DNA from: Fragum whitleyi
Lineage: Eukaryota > Mollusca > Bivalvia > Cardiida > Cardiidae
Direction of reading: 5' to 3'
DNA length: 64,000 bases
NCBI GenBank assembly: GCA_948146395.1
Contig: OX411558.1
Span: 34,280,350 to 34,344,349 of the forward strand
Made by a program: the position numbers and the translations under genes. Shown here piece after piece: positions 43,402 through 58,262 of this stretch (its first letter is position 1; each line of letters starts with the position of its first letter). The notes beneath the pieces were generated by a model. That model was not told the origin of the DNA, ran no database searches, and was given only the letters and a program-made list of their open reading frames with translations.

Positions 43402-45319
43402 AATTCATTCATTTAGAGTAAAGTACAATTTGGTCTCTCACAATTACCAACATGTATGTCAAAATATATGGTACACAGTTGTCGAAGCGTTGGATTACTC
43501 AAGCCGTATTGTCGTAGACCTAAGACACGGCGAGATTTCTGAACATCATAACGCATGACTAACAAACCAAATCACAAAAGAGACGTCGCATTGGTCAAAA
43601 TGTATTAAATAGCGAAAATACCGAGATACATGTAACTGATATGTGGTGACAATAAATAAGACTAGTTTACAAGTTAAAGACACAGTACCCTTTTGGTCAT
43701 TTTTTCGCTTATTTGTTTTTAAATGCTGTTCATAGCGATGGTTTTCTGTGCATAAGATGGGTAGAATTTGATGATGAAAGTTTGCGAAAACCAAATGTTT
43801 CTTATTAAAGAAATGATGTTAAAGCCCATGACGTCAAATCAGCTACTATAGACAACCTAGGTATGATACACACGAAATTGCCAAAAATGATTGGTTGTTC
43901 GACAATATCATAGGAATTAGTCTTAGACACGGCAGCAAAACCGACCTAACATCCTTTTCACAGCAAAGAAGTAATCATTCAGAGTTATCACAGCGAACAG
44001 CTGAAACAAAGTTTAGTGTCGCAATAACACCTCCGAGGCTGATCTTTGTCCATGGGTATGGACGAACGTATCATCGTCATCTGTTCAAGACTGATTAAAG
44101 GATCTTTTAAAACAACAGTGTTCGTCAAAGAAATTCTGTGAAGAATAAAACTGTCATAATAGAGCGACGTTTTTTTGTGTTTCAGTATTTCAGGACTTTA
44201 ATACATCGCTTTTCATTAGTTCGGTATTTTAGTGTGACTTTATATTGAAACAAAATGATCAGAATTCAGTAAAAATTTCTTAGACTTATAGGTTCTAACC
44301 GGTCATTCTAGAAACATCAAGATCCAATTGCATAACAGACGTTCATTTCTTACCTCGGGATTAAACATTATAGAGGGTATAATCGTTTGTTTCAGTGTAA
44401 GATCAATTAATTTTTCATTTCATGAAAAAAAAGCTACATTTTCACTAGTGAAAATCTAGCTTTTGTTGTTCACGAAATGAAATACCAATCGATCTGAAAA
44501 AAATCAACACTTATTCTATTTTTTGAATGCAAAAAAAGCGATTTTTTTTATTTTTTAGAGCAAATTCTTGAACCGCGTCTTTTTGCACGTAAATGCAATA
44601 CAACGTTCAACTTATAGCGCTCCGCCTAGATAACGTGGGTGAAAGCGGGCCATCAGTTTTCGATAATTTCACTGTTTAGGCACGTTACCGTTATTTCTCG
44701 ATAATGCATCGAAAAGCATTGAAGAAATTCATTTGAATATATCCGAGGTTAGCACTTGGCTCGTGTTAAGCAATTGGACCCAAATGACTGACGAAATAGA
44801 TACTTTCTCGGGTATTCTTTTCTCATTGTATTGACTCGCCTGCACTCAAAGGGGTTATTTGTGACAAAGGACAGGTAGTGTTAATTGAAAAGAACCTTTC
44901 CTATTTGATACAGAATAGTGTGGAAAAGGGAAAATTGCTAATATTGTGGAAAAAGAAAAAAAATATACGTGTACCTGTTTCAGGTTATTTCTTATTTTCT
45001 CTCACACTTCTCTAAAAGCTTAAAATGGCAGGCACGTAAAATAAGAGCAATTAATCTAGATTTTTTTAGCATTATTATTATTATTATTATAAAAAAAATT
45101 CGTTTTCCCTTATTTGAAACAAGAAATGGCTTGAATAAATTATTGTGTGAACCTACCCATGATTTCATGTCGTTTCTGACATCGGTACAACCATAACATT
45201 TCAGCCGAGCCACCAGTTGCTCATCCCACTTAGGCGTGCTACTTTTCAATTACCGATTGATGGAAAGTGACAAATGACTCGTGTCAAATTTAATTTTTTC
45301 AAATGGCGGAGAAATATTT
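43402..45319. other. Right flank of the Polinton, no gene seen
   Basis: AT-rich host DNA with one fold-back (44384-44482) and an (ATT)n tract near 45070-45090. No exon is supported. Confidence 0.4.
44384..44482. repeat. Fold-back, TTTCATTTCGTGAA family, copy 2
   Basis: TTTCATTTCATGAAAAAAAA and CTTTTGTTGTTCACGAAATG are the arms; the centre ATTTTCACTAGTGAAAAT is a perfect 18-bp palindrome. Confidence 0.75.
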
Positions 45320-45392
45320 GGCCGAGTCGGGGTTTGAACTCACGACCAGAGATTGAAAGCTAAGTGCGCTATCGCTGAGCTAGTCGGACTCC
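45320..45392 (-). pseudogene. tRNA-like sequence (decayed tRNA or SINE head)
   Basis: On the minus strand TAGCTCAGCGATAGCGC resembles a D-arm/A box and GTGAGTTCAAACCCC a T-arm/B box at the right spacing. The anticodon stem does not pair and the acceptor and T stems have mismatches, so it is not a working tRNA. Confidence 0.6.
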
Positions 45393-45446
45393 GCGAAGTA
45401 TATCTGAAGTGACGTTTACAGTTATGTTTAACACCATAAACCCGTA

Positions 45447-47665
<2,219 letters not shown>

Positions 47666-47889
47666 CTGAAAAAAATATGAGAAAAACATTAGTTCACAGA
47701 ATGCAGACGCGGGTAGGAAATACAAATGCTCCCGAAATAGCAATAAATTCGAATGTTTTAACTCGTTAAGATGACCTTGACCTTGTCACATATCAGATTG
47801 ACCTTGGTAACTTAGTTTATACTAATTTATTTTAGTTCGATTGTGACGAAAGCTTAAGCTTATAGAATCGCTCTCGAACGGTCAATCCT

Positions 47890-48094
47890 GATGTTTTCAC
47901 GTCCCCGAGAGAGAGGCAGTGGTTTAAACCCACTGCTACCCATTTTTACAGCTGGGTAAACTGGGGCTGGCTATTAAGTGTTTTGCCCATAAACACACAC
48001 CGGCGACAGTGGGGCTCGAACCACGGACCTTTAGGTCACGGGTCGAGTGCATTTACCACGGATCGAGTGCATTTACCACTAGGCCACCGAGGCA
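47890..48094 (-). mobile_element. tRNA-derived SINE
   Basis: On the minus strand the head carries TGGCCTAGTGGT (A box) and GGTTCGAGCCCC (B box), followed by a body with GGGCAAAACACTTAATAG and CCCAGTTTACCCAGCTG. A 20-bp stretch of the head (GGTCGAGTGCATTTACCAC, with one change) is duplicated in tandem at 48041-48080. No coding. The subfamily is not assigned. Confidence 0.78.
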
Positions 48095-48464
48095 GTCTTG
48101 GCAACTTGTGATGCCAAATGAATAGGATATCATCATCAGTAAAAAGATGAATAAAATATCTTCAGTGGGCTTCGTGTAATCGGCAATGCTAAGTTTTGGG
48201 AATTTTTTTCTATAGTTTTAACTTGACACATGACTTGATCTTTGTATGCGGATCTTTTTTTATATAATCTTGTAGACCGACATTTTGACGGACAGACAAA
48301 CAGATAATGGTTAAACAATATTCCGATCTTTTCATGCGAAAGAAATACCTGCATATCCATTCATTAGAGAAAGTAGACTAAATAAAAATATTATTTCATA
48401 CAAATATACATCATTTCACTTTCAATAACAAAGAAGAATCTTAGCCCCGCTAAAAGAACACAAG

Positions 48465-48950
48465 AGCCATGTCGGACATGACAATCCCCAACCGCGAAAG
48501 CTTGATAGTAAAGTGAAGCCTAATAGATTAAGGATTCTTTTGTATTTTAAGAGATTTACCCCCTACAAAATCAAAGTCTTTAAAATAAGAAAGGGCAATA
48601 ACTCCAAAATATGCAAGCAGGAGTTGTAGTCTTTGCACACAGCGCTTCTCCTCTATGAGATCTATCCACCCATAAAGTTTCAAGTTGATAGCTATTTTAC
48701 TTTAGGAGATATGCTCCGGAAAAAATCTAAGTATCAAAAAGGGCAATAACTCAAAATAATGCAAGCAAGAGTTATAGTTCCTGTACACTGCAAATTTCCT
48801 CCACGAGATCTATACACCCATAAAGTTTCAAGTTGATAGTTATTATACTTAAGGAGATATGCTCCGGACAAGTTAAGTGACGGAATGACGGAACGACGGA
48901 ATGGCGGACAGAGACCATTACTATATTCCCTGGCCGGTTTCGGCGGGGGA
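48465..48950. repeat. Dispersed repeat with internal ~165-bp duplication
   Basis: Two units share GGGCAATAACTC, CCCATAAAGTTTCAAGTTGA and GGAGATATGCTCCGGA, followed by GACGGAATGACGGAACGACG. The (A)CGGACGG-like end is typical of bivalve dispersed repeats. No coding frame. Confidence 0.65.
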
Positions 48951-49357
48951 TAATAAACTATAGATTAGGCCTTTGCAAGAACAAAGGCATAAATAAGCTA
49001 TAAAGTAATTTTCTAATCAGCACTTTTGTGTTCACTGTGGTTAAAGGATATTTTATGAGTGTTCATTGAATACTGTTTTTTATTAAACTTTAACACCTAT
49101 AAACATATAAGAACGAGACTTTGTCGTGCTTTTTAATCTGTTTTAGATGACAAGTTAAATAAATCGGTATAAATAAGAACAGAATTTATATTCTATCTTA
49201 TAATATGATCTCAACATTTGCGATTAATCGAAGAAATTAAGAAAAAAATCAATGTTAGTTATTCTGCGAAACATAAAAACACGCCTTTTGCGAAACGACG
49301 TCAACAAAATACTTTTGACGTTATTTTACATCGAAAATATAACGTTGCTATTATTAG
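48951..49357. other. Intergenic, no feature seen
   Basis: AT-rich; nothing recognised. Confidence 0.4.
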
Positions 49358-49495
49358 TTATACGGTTTCTTGCCGGGGTATATGACGATATATTCCCGGC
49401 TGGAAAAATGATGTCACCCGAGCCGTAGGCGAGGGTTGAGATCATTTTTACTGCCGGGAATAAATCGACATATACCCAGGCAAGAAACCGTATTA
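49358..49495. mobile_element. 138-bp fold-back element
   Basis: TTATACGGTTTCTTGCCGGG and GGCAAGAAACCGTATTA are the outer arms; ATATTCCCGGC and GCCGGGAATAAAT the inner. The centre has CCCGAGCCGTAGGCGAGGGT. Confidence 0.85.
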
Positions 49496-50649
49496 CGAAT
49501 TCATTATACTTCAAAGTTTTAGGGCTAAATATCTGTCTTTTGCCTATTTCAGGCGTTCGTATAAACCGATTTCTTTTAAACCACCAATATCCCTTAATGC
49601 GCCCCTATGAAAAGTAAACATGTACAAAGTGACGTCATATATCGTTGTGACGTCACACTACTACACTCTGCGCTATTGTGATATGGAAGCGTTGGCTGAA
49701 ACTGCGAGAAACTTGGCACTTTAAATGGACAGATTTGTACAAATTTAAGGTATTTATTGACATCTATATCATTTTTTATTTGCACATTATCAACTGACAT
49801 CCTTTTCAACTGTATCCTAGTGTGTATATTCGGGTCGTGTTATCAGCGAAGCGAGAGAAACATGGCTGCCATTACCGTTTCGATTTTTTGTCTATGTTCA
49901 TGTCGAGGCGCCTTAAGAAAACATTAGAGGTAATACCGGAGCGGCCGTAGCTATCAATGTTTGTCAGGTCAGCATTATACAATGAAAATGCTAGAATTTT
50001 CTTTGCAGTATAATAAACGATCTTGGCTCATTTTCATAGTTATTTCACTAGCGTAAAAACAGCCATGTAATATAAAAAAAATATCCAACGGGTAAATTTA
50101 ACTCCCGCAACATAGGTCATATTATAGAAATATTTATTTTACTTTACTTTTTCTTCCAGAATATTATACCTGTAACAATATCGTATGATTATACAGCCTA
50201 CCATATAACGCAAACCGTAAAGCCGCGCTAGACACAAATTGTACTTCTCTACCAAAAACTATTCCTATTGTATTAACAACAGTTTTCAAATCGATAATTT
50301 TTAGAATCGGCAAAGTAAGAATTGCAATTTTATGGAGAACTTTTCAAGAATAGTACCATTTTCCACTCTAGATCCCACGTCTATGATCTCAGTAAAATTC
50401 ATATTAAAATAGCGAAACAATAATCATTTTGTGGAATGTTGGTCTGATAAAAGCATTAAAACTATCACAGAACATGTTTAGATCGTATTTGCAATCTGTC
50501 AAGCGGTGGGGTCAATCTAGAAATGCGAGAAGCATCGTACATACAGACTTATTACGTTGAAATGCAACCAGAAACCTCGTTACTGTAGCTTATCCAAGCA
50601 GTTTGTCACGGTCTTTTGATGGCCCGATGATAATTTTTATGGAAATATC
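49496..50649. other. Intergenic, no gene seen
   Basis: No exon, RNA or clear repeat recognised. Confidence 0.4.
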
Positions 50650-50785
50650 TGCCATGCGTTCAGGATGACAAAAAGGTGCAAACAGTCCGCCAATTATACC
50701 CCTCTTTGCACGTGCATTTGTGTGCAAAGAAGGGTATAATTTGCGAACTGTTTGCACCATTTCGTCATTCTGGACACAGGGCTGG
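50650..50785. mobile_element. Fold-back element, CCAGCCCTGCGTTCAG family, copy 2
   Basis: GCCATGCGTTCAGGATGACA and TGGACACAGGGCTGG are the ends; the inner arms CCAATTATACCCCTCTTTGC and GCAAAGAAGGGTATAATT match the copy at 22928-23062. Confidence 0.85.
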
Positions 50786-51721
50786 AGTCCCCTTTCTGTG
50801 TGTTGGCACATTGATGTAAAATACTATTATCGTGATTTAACTATTCATTTTTCATGTAACAAAAAACGCAGGTTACTAAACTTTTTCAATTCAGATACTC
50901 CATTTTAAATTGCCCTTATATTCAAATCATATATAATCTAATCAATTTCTTAACGTTTTATAAGCTCTAAATAACCTAAGCTGTTGATGCCTTATAAAAA
51001 TCTCATTTATTTTACATGTTCCCGGTATATATCACTTTGATTTATTCTATCTATCCTGAATTTGTTGTCAGAATATTAGAAAAAATGTAAGAGAATTATT
51101 CAAGTTATAATCATTTCTAATGAAAATTATCCATGCTAGAGTGTCCTTTAAAGTGAAACACATCTTCATATTAAAGTTCCGTTTCATTTTATTCCAAAAT
51201 CTGTACTGCATTGTTGTATCTGTAAATTATCCAACAAACTCAGATTCGGCTCTGAAAGAGAGAAATATTATATTTTATGTGCATTTCAGTTTACGCACAT
51301 TTGGCTATGATAATCTAGTCCTCGATTTGATAGACATATAGGACAGCTTCTGCTATTACAGTAATCCCGAACCCACCTGAAACCCCCAAATTATAAAAAT
51401 TCGTGAAATTTGAAAATAATTTCTTAGGTTCCTTGTAGAATCGAGGACATTAAAACCACCGTAATCAGTAAACAAAGCGAAAATTGGGAATACTTTGGCG
51501 AGTCCGCAAAGGTTTGCTGCAATGCTCTTGCACATATTTATACAACCAATTCTACGTACAGATATCTTTAATATGATAAATTTTATTTGAAGATACCTCA
51601 TCTCATTTTTAATATGCACTTAAACCTCATTTCACATGAATTATTACTTGTAAGTACGTGTAAAAATAGCTCATCCTAATTCAACATTGATTATTATGCA
51701 CAAAACCTACTTTCGCGGTCA

Positions 51722-51945
51722 TTATAGTCTGGTTAATTTGACCCGACTTTGACCTCTGTGGAAAAAATGCTTAAATAACAATTACAGACATATTTTATCA
51801 ATTAACAAAATGTATAATACATTAAATATCGTTTGTTATTCATTCTTATGAAAGCATGTGCAAAGCCGAGTAGGAATAATCAGATTTTTATTTATCTAAA
51901 TAGCAGGGGTCAGATTCAAGTCAATAAAACCGCACTATACTTTCG
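51722..51945. repeat. Repeat shared, inverted, with 45985-46205
   Basis: TGACCTCTGTGGAAAAAATG, GTAGGAATAATCAGATTTTT and neighbouring sequence are inverse complements of the segment in intron 2 of CTLD gene C. Confidence 0.75.
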
Positions 51946-52146
51946 ACAAATAATGTTACCTCGTTTCAAATTAATATTTATGCACAATACCTCATTTCAT
52001 ATCAATTACTTTGTACATTGCCTCATTTTGCATTAATTTATTTCTACAATTACCACATTCCACATTGATTGCGTTGTACAAATACCATGTTTCACATTTT
52101 ACACTATCCAAAATGTACTAATACACCATATCTTTTTTATCATCAT

Positions 52147-55100
52147 TTACAAATACCTCATTTCACAAATGGGTTCGTATTTTGACGAACACGTGGTGTC
52201 TATCCATCGACCATCAAACCTGGACACAGCGGCCACACAATCTTCGTTAGTTCCACCCCCTGGTTCACTCGGGTTCCAATCAAAATAGTTGGAAATCTCG
52301 TCCGTCTGGGACCACTTCCATATACCGTCTATATCGTCGTCTTTCAGTCCCACCCAGAAATCTTTACCTAGGTTAACCGTAATAGTTCCGCAAAATTTCG
52401 GAACTTATGATCTTTCACAGTGTTGATCGAGGTTTCCTGATGAAAATCATCAGGAAACCTCGGTTAACACTGTTAAAGCTCATTACTTCCGAAACTTTGC
52501 CTAACTATTACGGTTCCACTACCTTAATACAGTCACTTGTTGGGTTTTAAGTTATTTATGGTCAGTTCCATCCTGCGTTCAAGATAAAAAGTTTGCGAAA
52601 CGTTTCAGAAATGATCCACCCCTTCGCACGTGTATTTACGCGCAAAGCAAGATATATCAATTTTGAACGCTGACAAACGTTTCTTCTTATGATGAATGCA
52701 GTCCTTGGTGTTCCTCTATGACATCTGAAATTTTAACGTAGGATCCCAAACAGTTTAGATATTTCATGCCAGAAATGCTCTATATTATCGTACAGACACT
52801 TTCATGGACACTTTCTCATTGTAACCTGACACAACTCAGTTCTTGTGCGATGAAATTAATGATCAGTGTAATAATAATAATGATATATTTATTTCAAGAA
52901 AGTAGAATAGTAAGACATTTTCCAAATTAAAATAACATGCAAAAAGTATTTTTTACAAAGTTGCCTTCCTTACCATTGAAAAAAGTATTATCAAAGCCCC
53001 CTTTAGTCTTTAGTCTAGATGAGTTACATAAAAATACAAATAGATCGACAAACGGCGGCTTTTTCGTGAAACGCATAATCTGCCGTATACATTAGAATAT
53101 AAATGAGAGTTTGGTCACGTGAAATAAAGCCACGTGTAGGAGCGGTAATGGAGTAGTATTCAATTGGAATCCGAAATGTTGCGGGTCATAAATATCCATC
53201 AAGTTAGGCCTATATGTAGATCATCCCATAATTATAATTTGCATAACCGAATATTGGAACGACGAATTCAAGCTAATCTTTGAGGAATAAAAGTCTAGTT
53301 TTTGTGTACATAGTTGTCTTGGATCATTGGCTTGCGTTTCGGGAATGTTCACGAACACAGACGGGCACTTTAATGACAACCCCCATCGGCATTTTAAATT
53401 TCTTGAACAGTCTGATATTTTAAATGAAGGTTTGTAACTTTTTTTTCATGCAACATATCTTATATTTCTGGTAAACCAAACAAAACTGATGAACGATTTT
53501 TGTATGCAGTAAAGTAGTATTATAGTCGAGTGAAATGACAAAGAGCAATTGCCCTATCCCGTATCGTGCTGTTCACAAACTTAAGTATATCTCTGCTGTA
53601 AATTTTTTTTGGTCAGTGTGGAATAAGATCGGTCTGCAGTGACTGTGCAGTCTGATTTTGACCAATACTACTTGTACCTTATTTCTAATGTACACTTCGG
53701 AGTAGTTGAAATGCCCGAAAATTGGCGAATTGTTTGAACCAAACTTTACTTATTCCTAAAGAATAAGGTTTAATGGACCTGGGCCTGTTTTACCAAACAT
53801 CTTACGATCATTTTTTGTGTAATTTAAAATTAAAGTTGTTACTACAGTAGTAACTAGATATGGAATTCTACCATGCATTATCTCATTGGATCGTCTTCTA
53901 AAGAAGATTCCAATGAGATATTGCAAGGAAGAACCTAACGATGAATGAAAACACCAGGTAAGATTTGTGAATTTGACCTACGGTTAACTTTTTCGTAGGA
54001 AGATTTGTAAAACGGGCCCCAGGTGATCGATATAAGGTTAATCGTTGACTGATTGTTAAACAACAACTCATTTAAAGCCCCGGGAAATCCCCCGAGAATA
54101 AAAAGAAAACAAAGTACAACTATGGTTCTGAACCCTGCAAAGACTACATGCATGCTAATTGGGTCAAAACATAAGTTACAATCCAGCCTTCAATTGAATT
54201 TAATTATATGAAATAGAAAAATAGAAAACGTTACTTCACAAAGACTTTTAGGTGTTTACATCGATAACACCTTGAGTTGGAAAACCCAAATTGATCATAT
54301 TTGTGCTAGATTATCATCACAGCTGTATCTACTTAAAAGAGTTAATAACTTTCTCACAAGTGAAATGAAACAAATGTTTTATAGTTCTTACATTACTCCG
54401 TATTTTGACTATGGGTGTATTATTTGGAGCCAGTGTAAATCCTCGTTTCTGAATAGAATAAGTAAAATTCAAAAGAGAGCTGCACGAATCATTTTATGCA
54501 AACCTAAAAGATCCAGTTCTATAGAAAATTTCACTTCTCTAAAATGGCTAACCTTTGGAAGCCGATGCAAGTATTTCACGATTCTTATGGTCTATAAAAA
54601 CTATTCACGGATTAGCTCCAGCATATATGTCAGAATTTGTAGAGATAAGTAACAACAAATTTTATGATTTAAGATCAAAATCAGGTAAACAGATATCGCA
54701 TAAGTGCATTCCAAAAACAGAATTGTTAAAGAAATCATTTTCTTTTAATGGGATGAAATGTTGGAATGACATTCCTCTTACTATAAGAAGCATTGAAAAT
54801 ATTTCATGTTTTAAACGATCTCTGAAAAATTATTTGATGTCTGTATGATATATAATTTTTTAAGTTACGCCATTCACAATTGTGTATGTCTTTTCAAACA
54901 ATATTGTTATTTTATCATAATTACATTACACCATCATCATCTTAATCGTCATTGTCATCATCATCATAATCATCATCATCATTGTAATGTGTTAATTTTC
55001 ATATAATGACTTTGCATGATTTTATAGCGAGGTGTTCCACCTATCATCATCATCTATCTGAGTTTTATTTCTGGAAAAAGATAATGCAATCTCTTCAGTC

Positions 55101-55409
55101 CTTCATTTAACCTTCAAATTCTTGGCGAATAGTTTTGCAACAGAATAGAAATTATTTGCAAAACTTTATTATTACAAGAACTTGTTTCCATTTGATGCAA
55201 AGTGATTTCCAAAAAGTGCAAGTCATTAACCTTTCAATCAATTCGCCAGATCATTAATATCATGAATATGTTGTCATCACCAATCTTGCTCTACTTGTTT
55301 TGTTATACATTGAATTATTTCAGAAGACCTCATTGTAAATAAGATATTCATTGTATTGTTTGTATGATGATAGCTTAATGATCTACTTCTTTAAATAAAG
55401 ATTTTATTA

Positions 55410-55444
<35 letters not shown>

Positions 55445-57184
55445 CCACAAGAATGTCGCACGAAGTCTTTGATGAAGAGATCCTCTATCTTTGTCTCAAT
55501 GTGAACAAGTCGAGAATGGTGGTGTTGGGAACAAAAATGCTGAAACAGGCAAATATAGAGTTTCGTGCAGAGACGCATATATGTGAATGTCAAGCATATT
55601 GCTTTGTCCGGACGATTCTTGAATTTGACAAAACAAAATTAAATAAATAAATAAAAATGAAATAAAAATGAAAAAACAACAACAACAACAACAACAACAA
55701 AACAACCCAAGTTGTGTTTGTGAAACACGAATGCACCCGAAACAGCAAATATTTCAAAACATTGCCCTCGACAGACGACCTTGACCTCGTTTCAAGCAGT
55801 GATCATCGAGATCTATTATCACGCCAATTGTGATCATTGCAAAGGCTTGAAGTTATTGGCGATATTAAGTTTTTGGTTAAGTTTTGCAGACAGGCAAAGC
55901 GACAGACAAACGGACAGACTGACTGAAGACAAACGGCTGGACGGTTGAATGGAAAAATATGCCCCTGATCCCATAGATGCGGGGGCATACAAACCATTTG
56001 GAATCGAAATCAATATAAGCGTTCAAAATTCTGGTTGAATATTGTGTCCGTCATTATTTTTTATACTTCGGTCAAACACAATTATTATTATTTTGTGAAT
56101 TCCGATGAATTAGCTGTAAGAAATAGACTTTAAACAGCTGCAACTAAAACCAATATAAAAAATTATATTACGGTATGGTTATATTAATCTTTAAATTATT
56201 ATTTTCTCATTTGGAAGAATTTCTATGTCAAACATTCAAAACACAATCATTAAAAATGCAGGTGGATATTGTATTCTATCTTGTTTCTGAATTACACGGG
56301 GGTCGTACATACATATTTATATACCTTAGTCTATACTAACTGAGATAAATTTACCAGATGTCATTCAATGGTCTCTAAAATGTCGTTTTATGGTCATTCC
56401 AAAATAGTTTGATAATAGATGAGCAAGTCGTGAAAGCAGTCAATAGGGATATTGCAAAAGCAAGTCATAAGATCTGTTTGACAAGCATGGAAATGTTTCT
56501 AATTTTCTCTACAAAGATCACTTTCTGATCAAATCCAACAAGTATCGAAACTTGTGTCGAGGTGTTTCGTAGAATAACATTGATCGATTTGAACTAAAGG
56601 TTGATCGATTTGAACGATTTCGAAATGTCTTTTTTGCAACATTCACTCAGCGCTCCATTCATTCGTTCTAAACATTCACCCAAACCATTCAAAAAAGCTC
56701 AAACCCATTGAAAAAAATGGAATCAACGTCATACAAAGTAAATTTGGATAGAGAAAAATCGCGATTCCACTGACATAATTCACGTTGTAAACGTCTAATA
56801 TGTTCTTAAAAAAAATAAAAAGAACTTGTATGCATATTTTATTAAAGGGAGGTATTCAATATCGATAATTTTGTTCATCCTGAACAAAATTTGCGATATT
56901 GGATTACCTCCCATTAAATTTTCTCAAAGCTCCACACACTCATTCAATTTCATTCCTAAACAATTCCAAAATCATTCACCTTGTCAATTTCACGACGTTC
57001 GTAACTCTTTATATTGAGGGGTGTGGTGTGACGGAAGTCCAGGGCCGGACCCAGTAATTATCTATACTATTACTACTCACCTCGGCTTCCACAAATGTGG
57101 CCATCTGCTCATGACCAAATAGATAACACGACCCTTGAAATGCGGTCCATCCATCCGGGCAGTCTGTACATAAACTGGTCTCAA
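52147..57184 (-). CDS. C-type lectin-like domain gene D (three CTLD exons)
   Basis: Exon 57184-57081 (104 nt, after TTTTTTTCAG, before GTGAGT) encodes CPDGWTAFQGSCYLFGHEQ. Exon 55539-55449 (91 nt, after GTTTCAG, before GTGGTA) encodes FCSQHHHSRLVHIETKIEDL. Exon 52367-52147 (221 nt, after ACCTAG) encodes FWVGLKDDDIDGIWKW, FDWNPSEPGGGTNEDC, WIDTTC and CEMRYL-stop. Phases match genes B and C; the last junction codon is TGT. EPG stands where EPN/QPD is found in classical lectins. Intron 2 is crowded with mobile elements: a fold-back at the exon 3 acceptor, a MITE, and an antisense non-LTR element ending 6 bp from the exon 2 donor. The donor GTGGTA is weak, so the gene may be impaired. The signal-peptide exon is not found. 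Confidence 0.82.
52371..52527. mobile_element. Fold-back element, TTAAGGTAGTGGAACC family, copy at a splice acceptor
   Basis: Right end GGTTCCACTACCTTAA; left end is a worn GGTTAACCGTAATAG. The centre GGTTTCCTGATGAAAATCAT folds on its inverse. It abuts the acceptor of exon 3 of CTLD gene D. Confidence 0.8.
52575..52712. mobile_element. Decayed fold-back element, CCAGCCCTGCGTTCAG family
   Basis: CCATCCTGCGTTCAAGATAA at the left and GATGAATGCAGTCCTTGG at the right, with an inner GCACGTGTATTTACGCGC, resemble the copies at 22928 and 50650. Confidence 0.5.
53777..54023. mobile_element. MITE, ACCTGGGCCTGTTTTAC family, copy 2
   Basis: Terminal inverted repeats ACCTGGGCCTGTTTTAC and GTAAAACGGGCCCCAGGT, with the central palindrome GGATCGTCTTCTAAAGAAGA. 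Matches 21698-21947. Confidence 0.85.
54050..55443 (+). mobile_element. 3' fragment of a non-LTR retrotransposon (reverse transcriptase end)
   Basis: Translations in shifting frames give LNPAKTTCMLIGS (about 54130), LGVYIDNTLSWKTQIDHI (54240-54300), then ITPYFDYGCIIWSQ and IQKRAARIIL (to about 54510), and in another frame GLAPAYMSEFVEIS and NGMKCWNDIPLTIRS to the stop at 54848. This order is that of the thumb and C-terminus of jockey/CR1-type reverse transcriptases. A frameshift lies near 54560-54610 and others upstream. The 3' end is AATAAAG followed by (ATT)n at 55404-55442. 5'-truncated and dead. It lies antisense in intron 2 of CTLD gene D. Confidence 0.85.
55404..55442 (+). repeat. (ATT)n tail of the non-LTR element
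   Basis: Directly follows the element's AATAAAG-like end and abuts the donor of exon 2 of CTLD gene D. Confidence 0.85.
56630..57010. repeat. CATTCACTCAGCGCTCC repeat, copy 1
   Basis: Holds ACATTCACTCAGCGCTCCAT and TTCACCTTGTCAATTTCACG, shared with the copy at 58715-59290. An inner fold-back at 56841-56918 has arms ATTAAAGGGAGGTA and TACCTCCCATTAAAT. Confidence 0.6.
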
Positions 57185-58106
57185 CTGAAAAAAAGGGGAT
57201 TCACGATATTGACTCTAATTATTGAGACGTGTGACCTAATATGATCCCCGACAAATTGACAGTCTGAGAAACAAAAGTCAGTCAAGATGCATGGTTAGGA
57301 ACTTATAACAAAAAGCAAAATTGACTAGTGACTTCAGTTTGAATAAGATGAAGTAAGATATGCAATAGTTTGCTCGGATTGTCGGATGTGGTACGATACG
57401 ATGTGGGCCCTTTCTGGTCTGCAATATCTGCACGTACTTAAGTTCTCATGTCATGAACGGTAACAGCGCAAATACGGTTGCCACGCACTCGCCCTTCAGC
57501 CACCTGGATAGATTGCCGACAAAATATGAAGGAACAGCATAACCATGACAAAAAATCACAATATATTGCGGTCTGATTACATGGAAAATGTAAGCCAGAC
57601 GTTATAATAGACATATTTGAGAAGGATTTTTTCTCAGACAATGACAACGATTATCTAGACAAAATATGTACAACTATTGCTCAAGTCTTGTCTAAAGCCA
57701 ATAATGCCAAAAAAACATCGCCTACGCTTGACTGTAGATAATAATATTAGTCAAAAAGGGACGGAATTGGCCAAAAATGCGTCTAGAGTTATACCCCTCG
57801 ATAGTACAGATTACTCTTTTGAACAGGTGTGCCAAGATTAACGTGAATTTCTTCAATGTTTTTCGGTGGTTTATCGAGAAATAACGGTAGATTATCACTT
57901 GATAAACTCACCGCAAAAGCATTGAAATTATCAAAAACTTATACCCTGCTTTTATGCATTTCATCCTATCTGACGTCATCTATGCGGGGCGAAATAAGTG
58001 ACGTCACAATGAACGTTGCATAGCAATCACGCGCAAAATGACGCGCTTTACGAAAATATATCCTAGAAATTTCACATTTTGTCTTATTTTTGCATTAAAG
58101 AAATAG
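57185..58106. other. Intergenic, no gene seen
   Basis: Upstream of CTLD gene D. A signal-peptide exon for that gene may lie here but none can be recognised. Confidence 0.4.
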
Positions 58107-58262
58107 AATAATCGTTTGTTTTTCGAGCAAGATTGATTAATATTTCATTTCGTGAAAAACAAAAGCTATATTTTCACTCGTGGCTCTGCCACTCGTGAAA
58201 ATATAGCTTTTGTTGTTCACACAATGAAATAAAATTCGATCTTACGCTTAAACAAACGATTA
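58107..58262. mobile_element. Fold-back, TTTCATTTCGTGAA family, copy 3
   Basis: AATAATCGTTTGTTTTTCGA at the left and AAACAAACGATTAT at the right are the outer arms; AAAGCTATATTTTCACTCGT and CGTGAAAATATAGCTTTTGT the inner. The most intact copy of the family. Confidence 0.85.

Noticed and set aside
45320..45392. Functional tRNA gene
   Set aside because: The anticodon stem does not pair and other stems have mismatches; kept only as a tRNA-like pseudogene.
51440..51560. Possible CTLD exon 2 on the minus strand (CKSIAANL)
   Set aside because: No splice acceptor at the right place, the later part does not fit, and a proper exon 2 for gene D exists at 55449-55539.
52425..52460. CTGATGA...GAAA, resembling a hammerhead ribozyme core
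   Set aside because: The bases are the centre of the palindromic fold-back; no stem I/III arrangement or cleavage site fits.
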